From positions 1 to 35,423 of the forward strand of contig CALLQC010000154.1 in the NCBI GenBank assembly GCA_938015255.1: a stretch of 35,423 nt of DNA, given 5' to 3'. Position 1 is the stretch's first letter. Each line of letters starts with the position of its first letter. This DNA comes from an uncultured Erythrobacter sp. (GTDB taxonomy: Bacteria; Pseudomonadota; Alphaproteobacteria; Sphingomonadales; Sphingomonadaceae). The translations under genes and the position numbers were made by a program. The notes under the pieces are model-generated. The model searched no databases and was not told the DNA's origin. It saw nothing but the letters and a program-made list of their open reading frames with translations. Below, piece after piece: positions 15,935 through 23,053 of the stretch.

Positions 15935-15977
15935 GCGCGGGTGAAAGCCGGTGCACTGCGGCTTCCCATTCTCGCGC
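15935..15977 (+). promoter_or_regulatory. Stem-loop in the leader of the YhhQ-type gene
   Basis: AAGCCG (15945-15950) pairs with CGGCTT (15959-15964) across an 8-nt loop. The outer GCGCG (15935-15939) pairs with CGCGC (15973-15977), giving a two-part hairpin ending about 20 nt before the ATG at 15999. Genes of queuosine-precursor uptake are often under preQ1 riboswitches, but I do not recognise a preQ1-I, II or III consensus here. Confidence 0.35.
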
Positions 15978-15998
15978 GTTGGTCTTACTCCATTTTCA

Positions 15999-16706
15999 AT
16001 GAGCGAAACGCAATCCGAAGCAGCCCTTCCCGCAACCTCCAATGGCATCAACATGCCGCTGGGCCTGTTTGTCTTTACCCTGCTTTATGGCGGAATGACC
16101 GTTCTTGCCGGGGTGCTGGCCTATAAACAGTCGCAATTGCCATTGGGGCTTGCGGTTGAGTCCGGCATTTTCGCCTTTCTCCTGCTGGTGGTCATTTCAA
16201 GCACGATTTCTCAGGTTTACGGCAAGCATCTGGCGCAGCGGATTGTCTGGTGGGGGTTCTTGCCCCTTGCCGTGTCAATCGCGCTCATGTCGCTTGTGCT
16301 CGCATTGCCTGCATCGCAAGAAATGATAGACGGCCGCCCCGGCGCGCTTGAAGCTTTTGAAACGGTGCACGGCCAGTTCTGGCGCGTCGTCGCGTCGGGC
16401 CCGGTCGCCTACATTGTGTCGCTGCTGCTCAATATCTGGATTTTCGACAGGCTGCGCGGCGCGGGGAATGACGGCTCGACCTTGGGCCTGATGATCCGCG
16501 GTGCGATCGCCTCCGCGCTTAGCCAGGCGGTGGACTCGATCATCTTCGTCACTTTGGCCTTTTACGGAGAATTTGACATCACCAACCTTCTTATCGGGCA
16601 GGTTCTGGCGAAGGTCACGCTCAGCATCATACTGGTGCCCGTGCTGATTACTGTAGGCGTAAAGCTGGCAGAACGACTGGATGGCGCGAGTGTAAAAACC
16701 GCATAG
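15999..16706 (+). CDS. Queuosine precursor transporter, YhhQ/VUT family
   Basis: A 235-aa inner-membrane protein with about six hydrophobic segments and the family-typical C-terminal part: IRGAIASALSQAVDSIIFVTLAFYG, then QVLAKVTLSIILVPV. YhhQ proteins import queuosine precursors such as preQ0/preQ1 for the tRNA wobble modification. The long frame could begin at GTG 15951, but ATG 15999 gives the usual short polar N-terminus (MSETQSEAALPATSNG). No clear ribosome site precedes it, while the leader can fold into a hairpin. It is a single-gene unit; the nearest gene downstream is a tRNA-Lys on the other strand. Confidence 0.88.
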   Translation: MSETQSEAALPATSNGINMPLGLFVFTLLYGGMTVLAGVLAYKQSQLPLGLAVESGIFAFLLLVVISSTISQVYGKHLAQRIVWWGFLPLAVSIALMSLVLALPASQEMIDGRPGALEAFETVHGQFWRVVASGPVAYIVSLLLNIWIFDRLRGAGNDGSTLGLMIRGAIASALSQAVDSIIFVTLAFYGEFDITNLLIGQVLAKVTLSIILVPVLITVGVKLAERLDGASVKTA

Positions 16707-16775
16707 CGCGCGAAAACTGCACCACGACGCGCACGGCGTCACACTCGACCAGCGAAGCGATAAGACGGAATAAGG

Positions 16776-16851
16776 TGGTGAGCCCTGCTGGGTTCGAACC
16801 AGCGACCTACTGATTAAAAGTCAGTTGCTCTACCGACTGAGCTAAGGGCCC
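16776..16851 (-). tRNA. tRNA-Lys (anticodon UUU)
   Basis: The minus strand from 16851 to 16776 folds as a complete 76-nt tRNA. The acceptor stem is GGGCCCT/AGGGCTC with one G-U pair, followed by a D arm with AGCTCAGTCGGTAGAGC. The anticodon stem ACTGA/TCAGT holds the loop CTTTTAA (anticodon TTT), and the T arm is CTGGTTCGAACCAG. The discriminator A and the CCA end are encoded. No clear terminator was seen after it. It sits between the TPR lipoprotein gene and the YhhQ-type gene. Confidence 0.97.
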
Positions 16852-16918
16852 CCACGGGGTCCGGCGTGGCGATGCTGCGCCGGTCGGAGCGCCCAACTAG
16901 GCAGGGCATGGCGATGGG

Positions 16919-18460
16919 TCAAGCACCTTCGTGCGCAGCTGCCCAATGCTGTGCGATTTCTCGGTTCTCAGGCGCCCCTTCGAGAGCGCGGGTGAGAAGG
17001 CGCTGCGCCTCGACCTTGTTCTTGCCCTGCTTCCACAGTGCCCATCCCAGCGTATCAAGGATAATCGGGCTGTTCGGCACGAGCGAATCGGCGCGCCGCG
17101 CGAGCTCGACAGCCTTGTCATACTTGCCAAGCTTGGTCTTTACCGCTGCAGCATTGTTGAGCAGCACAGCATTGTCTTTCCCGCCCCCCGCGATCAGCGG
17201 CGTGTAGATTGAATCGGCCTTGGCCCAATCGCTGGCGCGGATGGCTTCGACAGCTTCACGCATCGGACCGGCGAGATCAGGTGCCACGCGTTTGCGTTCA
17301 AGCGCCGACCGGATCGCGCCAGCATCGCCTTTGCCCGTTTGCTGGGACAATTCGAGCGCGAACTGCAACGTGCCTGTATCAGTTTGCGGGTTGCTGACAG
17401 CTGGGGCAATTGCGGACCACGCATTGTCCGGCTCTCCCTCAGCCGCGTAGCTTTGCGCAAGTACGCGGGCCGCCGCGATGTCATTGGGGTGTTCCTTCAC
17501 ATAATCCATCAGCGCAAGAATAACTGCACCGTGCTGTCCGCGCGCAGAATCGATGAAACCCCGCAGGCGGGCGAATTGTGGCTCGTTCGAGAAGACGGGC
17601 GGGATTTGCTCGTTCAGCTCGTAAGCTTGATCGATATCGCCCGCATCAAATGCGATCTGGGCAAGGAACAGCATACCGATCGGATGTGTGTATCCATTCG
17701 CGCCCGACTTCGTGAGCCATTCGACCGCTTCCGCATCATTGCCCGAATCCCGCGCGATCGCAGCCATTGCCAGCATTGCAGTCTGATGTTCGGGATGAGC
17801 CTTCAGCACCTTTTCGAAGTGCCCTCTGGCCTTTTGCGTCTCGCGATCTCCGAGAGCCATCTGGCCGGCAAGGACATGGGCCTGAACCACGGTCTCGGGA
17901 AGCGCAAGCACCGGTGCGAGCCGTTTTTTTGCAGCGGTTGGCTGGGCAAAGATAAAAAGCCGCTCCGCATCGATTGTCACCAACCGGGGATCGCCAGGAA
18001 ATTTCTCGAGCCCCTCGTCCAGCCGCGCATAGGCAGAGGCAAGATCGCCTTCAGCCATATCGATGCCAACAGCTGCTGTGTAGGCGAGCGGGACGTCGAA
18101 GGATAACGTTTCAACCGCTTCCTTCGCCGCCCGCATGTAATTGCCAAGCAGGTAAGCCTCAGCCAGCTTTGCCTTGGCCAGGCTTGAGGCGTCCGCGCGT
18201 TTGGCCACATGCTCGAATTCCGTCACGGCTCTGTCAGGATTGCCGAGCGCAATTGAAAGATCTCCAGCCAGCAGGCGCAGCTCTACATTATCCGGGTCTG
18301 TCTTGAGCGCTTCCGAAACATGTTCCAGGGCGATGCGGGGCGCTCCGTTCGCGACAGCCGCCTGCGCAGCCTCGACCGGATCGGATGGGGCGGTATCGCA
18401 AGCTGTAAGGCCGAGCGTGGCTATAAGCGCGAGCGGGATAATGAATTTGGACTGTTTCAT
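16919..18460 (-). CDS. TPR-repeat lipoprotein, PrsT-like
   Basis: A 513-aa predicted lipoprotein with a signal peptide ending in lipobox LTAC (Cys21). The rest is TPR-like helical repeats: ALKTDPDNVELRLLAGDLSIALGN near 50-75 and a strong C-terminal set (NNAAAVKTKLGKYDKAVELA, then DTLGWALWKQGK and LLTRALEGAPENREIAQHWAAA). The start of the mature protein (EAAQAAVANGAPRIALEHVSEALKTDP) and the DTLGW block resemble PrsT, the TPR lipoprotein associated with exosortase/PEP-CTERM systems. PrsT is usually much longer, so I call it PrsT-like only. It diverges from a PEP-CTERM gene across 228 bp, which supports the link. A general envelope TPR protein is the alternative. Confidence 0.8.
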   Translation of the reverse strand: MKQSKFIIPLALIATLGLTACDTAPSDPVEAAQAAVANGAPRIALEHVSEALKTDPDNVELRLLAGDLSIALGNPDRAVTEFEHVAKRADASSLAKAKLAEAYLLGNYMRAAKEAVETLSFDVPLAYTAAVGIDMAEGDLASAYARLDEGLEKFPGDPRLVTIDAERLFIFAQPTAAKKRLAPVLALPETVVQAHVLAGQMALGDRETQKARGHFEKVLKAHPEHQTAMLAMAAIARDSGNDAEAVEWLTKSGANGYTHPIGMLFLAQIAFDAGDIDQAYELNEQIPPVFSNEPQFARLRGFIDSARGQHGAVILALMDYVKEHPNDIAAARVLAQSYAAEGEPDNAWSAIAPAVSNPQTDTGTLQFALELSQQTGKGDAGAIRSALERKRVAPDLAGPMREAVEAIRASDWAKADSIYTPLIAGGGKDNAVLLNNAAAVKTKLGKYDKAVELARRADSLVPNSPIILDTLGWALWKQGKNKVEAQRLLTRALEGAPENREIAQHWAAAHEGA

Positions 18461-18592
18461 GCGCGGGGTCTTAGCAGGAGATGCTTAACAGCCGGTTCGC
18501 GTAGGTTAACCGTCAGGAAACTTTACAGTGGGCGCATTGGGACCGACCGCATTAACCATTGAACCACCCGCAAACCCTGCGTCAGACTATAT

Positions 18593-18609
18593 TTGGCACA
18601 CAGCTTGCT
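18593..18609 (+). promoter_or_regulatory. Sigma-54 (RpoN) -24/-12 promoter for the PEP-CTERM gene
   Basis: TTGGCAC-N5-TTGCT matches the sigma-54 consensus (TGGCACG-N4-TTGC) except for the base after GGCAC. The invariant GG (18595-18596) and GC (18607-18608) have the required 10-bp gap. Transcription would start near 18620, leaving a leader of about 70 nt before the ATG at 18689. Sigma-54 promoters are known ahead of PEP-CTERM genes that answer to PrsK/PrsR regulators. TTAACC occurs three times nearby (around 18506, 18551 and 18608), but a specific activator site is not identified. Confidence 0.75.
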
Positions 18610-18688
18610 TAACCACTCTTGACGGCCCGCGCTCCGATTTTGGGGCAAACACTTTCGAGCCGGGTCCAGCCTTTTTAGGGGGTAGAGA

Positions 18689-19201
18689 ATGAGCAAATTT
18701 ATCAAAACCGCAGCCATCACAGTTGCAGCCGGCGCCATGGCTGCCGCCACTCCGGCTTCAGCCGCGATCTTCGAATACACCATGAATAATGGCGATGTTC
18801 TGACGATCGACACGCAGGCTCAGACGGGCACGTGGACCGGTAGCCGCATCGACGTGAGTTTTGGTGGTACCGAACTTGGAGATTTTCTGGGTGGAGCAAC
18901 GCCGAACTTCAGCAGTTTGCTGACGACAATGACCGGCACCCGCACTATCCGCGGCGTCGATTACACACCGACACGGACCAATGGCACTCGCTACCATGAC
19001 TGGATGATCAAAGGATACGGGGATGGCCGCATCAACCTTTGGTCTTGGTGGGGAGACCCTGTGATCGCCGGCGATTACGTCCGCACGATTGGCTCCTACC
19101 GGGTTGTTGATGTTCCGGCACCAGGCGTGGTTGGTCTACTCGCACTTGCTCTTGCAGCGCTCGGCTTTGGCCGCCGCCGCCGCCGGAAGCTCGCTGCCTA
19201 A
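18689..19201 (+). CDS. PEP-CTERM sorting-domain protein
   Basis: A 170-aa secreted protein. The N-terminus is a Sec signal peptide (about 1-25, cleaved after ASA in TPASAAIFEY). The middle is a Gly/Thr/Trp-containing domain of unknown function with NLWSWWGDPV. The C-terminus (about 142-170) is the tripartite sorting signal: VPAPG, a hydrophobic helix GLLALALAALGFG, and the basic tail RRRRRK. Such proteins are cut by an exosortase and usually reach the surface or exopolysaccharide matrix. VPAPG is a variant of the VPEP motif common in alphaproteobacteria. AGGGGGT lies 5 nt before the ATG. No exosortase gene is in this window. A sigma-54 promoter precedes the gene and a strong hairpin follows it. 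Confidence 0.88.
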   Translation: MSKFIKTAAITVAAGAMAAATPASAAIFEYTMNNGDVLTIDTQAQTGTWTGSRIDVSFGGTELGDFLGGATPNFSSLLTTMTGTRTIRGVDYTPTRTNGTRYHDWMIKGYGDGRINLWSWWGDPVIAGDYVRTIGSYRVVDVPAPGVVGLLALALAALGFGRRRRRKLAA

Positions 19202-19226
19202 TCGACCCAATCTGGCGAACTTTCGT

Positions 19227-19260
19227 GAACGCCCGGACGCATCTTGCGCTCCGGGCGTTC
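19227..19260. terminator. Strong hairpin between the PEP-CTERM gene and folK
   Basis: GAACGCCCGGA (19227-19237) pairs perfectly with TCCGGGCGTTC (19250-19260), an 11-bp stem with a further CGC/GCG pairing inside. It lies 25 bp after the PEP-CTERM stop and 13 bp after (on the minus strand) the folK stop at 19274. Neither side has a good T tract, so it may act as a bidirectional terminator or an mRNA 3-prime stabiliser. Confidence 0.6.
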
Positions 19261-19273
19261 GTGATTCCTGCGA

Positions 19274-19738
19274 CTATTTCGTGGCCGCCAATTGCGCGAT
19301 TGTTCGCCCGCTCACCGGATCACGCCAATCAGGCGCAATTGATACAGCCGGAGCGAGGACAAATCGCCGATTGCGGAACGCATTGTGAGGGATGGTCAGC
19401 GTGCGATCACGCCACTTTCCCCCGCTCCACAATATGATGTCGAGATCCAGCACCCGGTCTCCCCAGCGCCGCCCGCGCCGTCTACCGAAAGAATGTTCCA
19501 TTCTTTTCAGCCCGGCGAGCAGTGACGGCGGATCGTATTCGCTCTCCAGTACGATTGCAGCATTGGCAAAGCGGCGCTCAGCCGGACCCAGAGGCGGAGT
19601 CGTGAAGACCGGCGAACGCGCGGTCACGGTCCCCAGCGCTGCCAGCTCTTCCATCGCGGCGCGCACCACCTCCCGCGGCAGCCCATAGATGTGGTGCCGC
19701 CGGTTGGATCCCAGCGCGACAAGATAGGCGCTGCTCAT
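19274..19738 (-). CDS. folK: 2-amino-4-hydroxy-6-hydroxymethyldihydropteridine diphosphokinase
   Basis: A 154-aa soluble enzyme of folate synthesis, moving pyrophosphate from ATP to the pterin alcohol before dihydropteroate synthase acts. It shows the N-terminal YLVALGSN, FTTPPLGPAERRFANAAIVLE, and the HPPK signature GRRRGRRWGDRVLDLDIIL. The two magnesium-binding aspartates are in DLDI, and IPHNAFRNRRFVLAP follows. It starts 8 bp after the amidase stop, so the two are co-transcribed although functionally unrelated. No other folate gene is in the window. Confidence 0.93.
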   Translation of the reverse strand: MSSAYLVALGSNRRHHIYGLPREVVRAAMEELAALGTVTARSPVFTTPPLGPAERRFANAAIVLESEYDPPSLLAGLKRMEHSFGRRRGRRWGDRVLDLDIILWSGGKWRDRTLTIPHNAFRNRRFVLAPAVSIAPDWRDPVSGRTIAQLAATK

Positions 19739-19746
19739 ATTCGCGC

Positions 19747-20607
19747 TCAGATGTCTTCCGCGATCCGGCCGTAAAGCTGCGGGCGGCGATCGCGAAAGAA
19801 CCCCATCCCCGCGCGGTGCTTAGCCGCGCGGGCAAGATCAAGTGTAGCCACCAGCACGCCTTCTTCTGCCGCACCGAATTCCTGGGCCAGGTCACCCCAT
19901 TCGTCGGAAATGAACGAGTGGCCGTAAAATCTCTGCTCGCCTTCGGGGCCTTCTGCTCCGATCCTGTTCGCTGCTACGACAGGCATGCAGTTTGATACCG
20001 CATGGCCAATCATCGCCCGGCGCCACATCCGGCTGGTATCGAGATCGGCGTCATATGGTTCGGAACCGATTGCGGTTGGATAAAGAAGCACCTCAGCACC
20101 TTTAAGCGCCATGACCCGCGCGCATTCGGGATACCACTGGTCCCAGCAAATGCCGATGCCTATCCGGCACCCGAAGACATCCCAGACCTTGAAGCTACCG
20201 TTACCCGGTCGGAAATAGAATTTTTCCTCATAGCCAGGGCCATCAGGAATGTGGCTTTTACGGTACGTGCCCATAATCGCCCCATCCGGGCCGATCATCG
20301 CGAGCGTGTTGTAATAGTGATGCCCGTCGCGCTCAAAGAAACTGGTCGGGATCGCCACGTTCAACCTGGCGGCCAGGCCCTGCATGGCAATTACACTGGG
20401 ATGCTCGGCTGTGGGCCGTGCAAGCGCGAACAGGGCCTCGTCTTCCTCTCGGCAAAAATAGGGCCCGGAAAACAGCTCTGGCGGAAGAATGAGCTGCGCC
20501 CCGCGCGCAGCGGCCTGTTCAACCAGTGCGGACACAGCAGCGATGTTTTCCGCTTCATCGCTGCGGCCAAGGGCGAGTTGTAGGGCGGCGACAGTGAGTA
20601 TGCTCAT
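19747..20607 (-). CDS. aguB: Carbon-nitrogen hydrolase, likely N-carbamoylputrescine amidase
   Basis: A 286-aa nitrilase-superfamily enzyme with a complete Glu-Lys-Cys triad: Glu44 in LPPELF, Lys117 in TYRKSHIPDG and Cys154 in GICWDQWYPE. The segments PDGPGYEEKFYFRPG, TAIGSEP and GHAVSNCMPVVAANRIG are typical of the AguB branch. That branch hydrolyses N-carbamoylputrescine to putrescine, CO2 and ammonia in the agmatine route to polyamines. The partner agmatine deiminase (AguA) is not in this window, so the specific substrate rests on sequence style alone. It lies 47 bp after the exported methyltransferase-like gene and 8 bp before folK, suggesting one transcript. Confidence 0.88.
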   Translation of the reverse strand: MSILTVAALQLALGRSDEAENIAAVSALVEQAAARGAQLILPPELFSGPYFCREEDEALFALARPTAEHPSVIAMQGLAARLNVAIPTSFFERDGHHYYNTLAMIGPDGAIMGTYRKSHIPDGPGYEEKFYFRPGNGSFKVWDVFGCRIGIGICWDQWYPECARVMALKGAEVLLYPTAIGSEPYDADLDTSRMWRRAMIGHAVSNCMPVVAANRIGAEGPEGEQRFYGHSFISDEWGDLAQEFGAAEEGVLVATLDLARAAKHRAGMGFFRDRRPQLYGRIAEDI

Positions 20608-20654
20608 GCGCCGCCCGTTACGCCTAGTCAGCCGTTTTGAAAAGTCCGGCTTGG

Positions 20655-21506
20655 TCAGTCGGCTTTCTTGAAAAGCAGCGTCATCCGGTCGCTTTCACCG
20701 ATGGCGAGGTACCGATCCCGGTCCTGATCGCCGTAACGCAGCACGGGGGGAAGCGTCCAGACACCGCCCTCCCAATTTGCCGGGTCTTTCGGATTGGCGT
20801 TCACTTCGCTTTCGCCAACAAGCTCAAAACCGTTTGCTGCAAAGATCGCAACAACCTGTTCTTTCTTGATATAGCCAGGGGCTGGCGAATAGTCTGAGAA
20901 CTTGGCATCCGCCGGTGCGCGGTGTTGCACCACGCCGACCATGCCATCCGGTTTCAGCATTTTGTAGGCGGCATCCAGCACATCGTCAGCCGTATTGCTA
21001 TTGGCAAGACCGTGCATTGAGCGGAAGATCAGCACCCGGTCGACCGTGCCTTCGACATCTTCTGGCATTTCATCGATTTCGAAGGCGTGGGCGGCGTCCT
21101 CTCCCATCCCGGACGCCTCGACCAGGCCCTTTTTGAAATTTTCGGTCCATGCTTTGGCACGCGCCTCTTGTGCGCGGTTGTTGTAGGTTCGGGCATCGCT
21201 GTCCCCGTTAAAGGCGATGTATTTGCCTTGCGGCATGATCCATGGCGCCAGCACACGCGTATACCACGCACCGCCTGGGCCGTATTCGGCCACTGTCATG
21301 GTCGGCTCGACCTGAAAGAAGGCCAACGTCTCTGCCGGATTGCGATATTGGTCACGCGCGCGGTCGTCATCACGGCGCTCGTGCGCAAGCACCTCTTCAA
21401 GCGTCGGCGTTGAAGCAGAGTGATCGTCCGCGATGAGCGGCGTAGCGACGGCGAAAGTTGCGGCGCTGGCGAATACAGTAAGCGATGCAAGACGAAGCTT
21501 AGTCAT
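20655..21506 (-). CDS. Exported class I methyltransferase-like protein
   Basis: A 283-aa protein with a clear N-terminal signal peptide (about 1-26, LRLASLTVFASAATFAVATP) and a Rossmann-like methyltransferase region. This includes VAEYGPGGAWYTRVLAPW in the SAM-loop position, DRVLIFRSMHGL, a YKMLKPDGMVGVVQHR strand and a family-like DPANWEGGVWTLPPVLRYGD near the end. It resembles the COG4798 group of predicted methyltransferases. A periplasmic location is odd because SAM is cytoplasmic, so the protein may bind another ligand or have lost methylation. The SAM loop reads EYGPGGAW rather than the usual D/E-x-G-x-G-x-G. It diverges from msrA over 141 bp and is probably the first gene of an operon with aguB and folK. 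Confidence 0.8.
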   Translation of the reverse strand: MTKLRLASLTVFASAATFAVATPLIADDHSASTPTLEEVLAHERRDDDRARDQYRNPAETLAFFQVEPTMTVAEYGPGGAWYTRVLAPWIMPQGKYIAFNGDSDARTYNNRAQEARAKAWTENFKKGLVEASGMGEDAAHAFEIDEMPEDVEGTVDRVLIFRSMHGLANSNTADDVLDAAYKMLKPDGMVGVVQHRAPADAKFSDYSPAPGYIKKEQVVAIFAANGFELVGESEVNANPKDPANWEGGVWTLPPVLRYGDQDRDRYLAIGESDRMTLLFKKAD

Positions 21507-21647
21507 GAGCAGGGGTCCTCTCTTCTACCTGAAATTTGCCAAACGTCCTTACGCTGTAAGCGCACATTCGCAAACCGGTGAAAACGAAGGCTGGCAAAAC
21601 CCGTCGGTGTTCCTATGTCGCTTATCGAATAGAGGAGACCAAAAGTC

Positions 21648-22193
21648 ATGGAACAAGCAATTATTGCGGGCGGGTGCTTCTGGTGCACCGAAGCGGTGTT
21701 CCGCGACGTGATCGGCGTAAGCGAGGTCGAAAGCGGATATATTGGCGGCACCAAGGCCGAACCGACCTATAAGGAAGTCTGCACTGGCACCACCGGGCAT
21801 GCGGAGGGTATTCGCGTAACTTTCGATCCCGAACAGATCACGCTGCCCGAAATCTATGATGTTTTCCTGGGAACGCATGATCCAACCCAGCTCAATCGCC
21901 AGGGCAACGACATCGGAACGCAATATCGCAGCGCAATCTTTCCACTGTCGGACCAGCAGGGCGAGGAGGCAGAAAAGGCCATCGGGCGCTGGAACGCAGA
22001 AAACGGCAAGATGGCCGTCACCACGATCGAAGGGCTCGCCGGCGGCGAACAGACAGCGCAATGGTTTCCGGCCGAGGATTATCATCAGGAATATTGGGAC
22101 GGCGAAGGGCAGCGAAACCCCTATTGCCTCGCCGTCATCCCTCCGAAGATCATGAAACTGCGCAAGAGTTTCCAGAAATACGCCAAGAGTTAG
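21648..22193 (+). CDS. msrA: Peptide-methionine (S)-S-oxide reductase
   Basis: A 181-aa enzyme repairing oxidised methionine (the S-sulfoxide). The catalytic motif GCFWCTE with Cys10 starts right after the short strand IIAGG, as is standard for MsrA. Also present are GYIGGTKAEPTYKEVCTGTTGHAEG, FLGTHDPTQLNRQGNDIGTQYRS and the C-terminal EDYHQEYW. It has no signal peptide, so it is cytoplasmic. The ATG follows GAGGAGA at good spacing. The next gene starts 14 bp after the stop and is probably co-transcribed. Confidence 0.96.
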   Translation: MEQAIIAGGCFWCTEAVFRDVIGVSEVESGYIGGTKAEPTYKEVCTGTTGHAEGIRVTFDPEQITLPEIYDVFLGTHDPTQLNRQGNDIGTQYRSAIFPLSDQQGEEAEKAIGRWNAENGKMAVTTIEGLAGGEQTAQWFPAEDYHQEYWDGEGQRNPYCLAVIPPKIMKLRKSFQKYAKS

Positions 22194-22207
22194 TCCGGAC
22201 CGCGAAT

Positions 22208-23053
22208 ATGGCCCGGCAATTCGTCAACTCTTACACCAGTGATCATGTTGTCCTGGACGATGGGACGGTTGAGTTTGCCTGCTCTCAAGACATTCAGAAA
22301 TGGCCGTGGCTTGTTTTGGGACCGCACCATCCGATAACCGTACAGGCACAGAATTTCTGGACGAGCGTCGGCGCAATTCTGGCGCTCGGCGCAATGGAAG
22401 ATGGACAATGGTCAGCCCTCACATGGACGCAATGGACCTGCCACAGACCAGCGGATGGCCATGCGATCCGCGGCCATTATTCGCGCGAGGTTCAAAGTGA
22501 TAACGAAAACTACCTGGTCACGCTTTTCGATGCGAGCGATCAGGCCATTGTAACAATGCGCGGACGCGGAGTGGTTTTTCGCAACCGGAATTTCGAAGAA
22601 TGGCGCAGCAAAGCCAAAGAACGGGCAAAAGCGACACGCCCCACCGAACTGCCTGATTTTGCATCGCGCGATGCTCTGGGGCTAGGCCCTTTGGAACATC
22701 CGCTGATAGGCTTTGACCCGGAAGGCGCAGATCAATCCTTTCTGGCCCTGATTTCGCCAGAAAACGGCTTGCCGCCAGCAAATCCGATGCTGGGCGGATC
22801 GGGTGATCACGTCAATTCGGTGCATATGATAGAGGCCGCACGCCAGGCTCTTTGCCTGCTCACCGGTAGCACCAACCCAGTCGTATCCGGCGGTGAAATG
22901 GAGCTTAACCGCTATATCGAGCTGGGCACTCCGTTCGCGATGTCAGTCTCAGATTTTTCCGAAAGTGAGATGATGATCGATTTGTCGCAATTGGAGCGGC
23001 GATGTGCACGGATTACACTTCGCTATAGCGACGAGCAGGGCACTCAGCCCTAA
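22208..23053 (+). CDS. Protein of unknown function, possibly two hotdog domains
   Basis: A 281-aa soluble protein starting MARQFVNSYTSDHVV; the frame runs further up but only inside msrA. I do not firmly recognise it. The second half has GGSGDHVNSVHMIEAARQAL followed by a strand-rich stretch (GGEMELNRYIELGTPFAMSV). The E-x-x-RQA pattern on a helix resembles AfsA-type hotdog domains. The first half, a helix containing FWTSVGAILALG followed by strands with TCHRPADGHAIRGHYSREV, could be a matching hotdog copy. If so it may be a thioesterase, dehydratase or AfsA-like acyl-condensing protein, but key active-site residues cannot be assigned. The stop overlaps the convergent rsmB stop by 4 bp. Confidence 0.65.
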   Translation: MARQFVNSYTSDHVVLDDGTVEFACSQDIQKWPWLVLGPHHPITVQAQNFWTSVGAILALGAMEDGQWSALTWTQWTCHRPADGHAIRGHYSREVQSDNENYLVTLFDASDQAIVTMRGRGVVFRNRNFEEWRSKAKERAKATRPTELPDFASRDALGLGPLEHPLIGFDPEGADQSFLALISPENGLPPANPMLGGSGDHVNSVHMIEAARQALCLLTGSTNPVVSGGEMELNRYIELGTPFAMSVSDFSESEMMIDLSQLERRCARITLRYSDEQGTQP

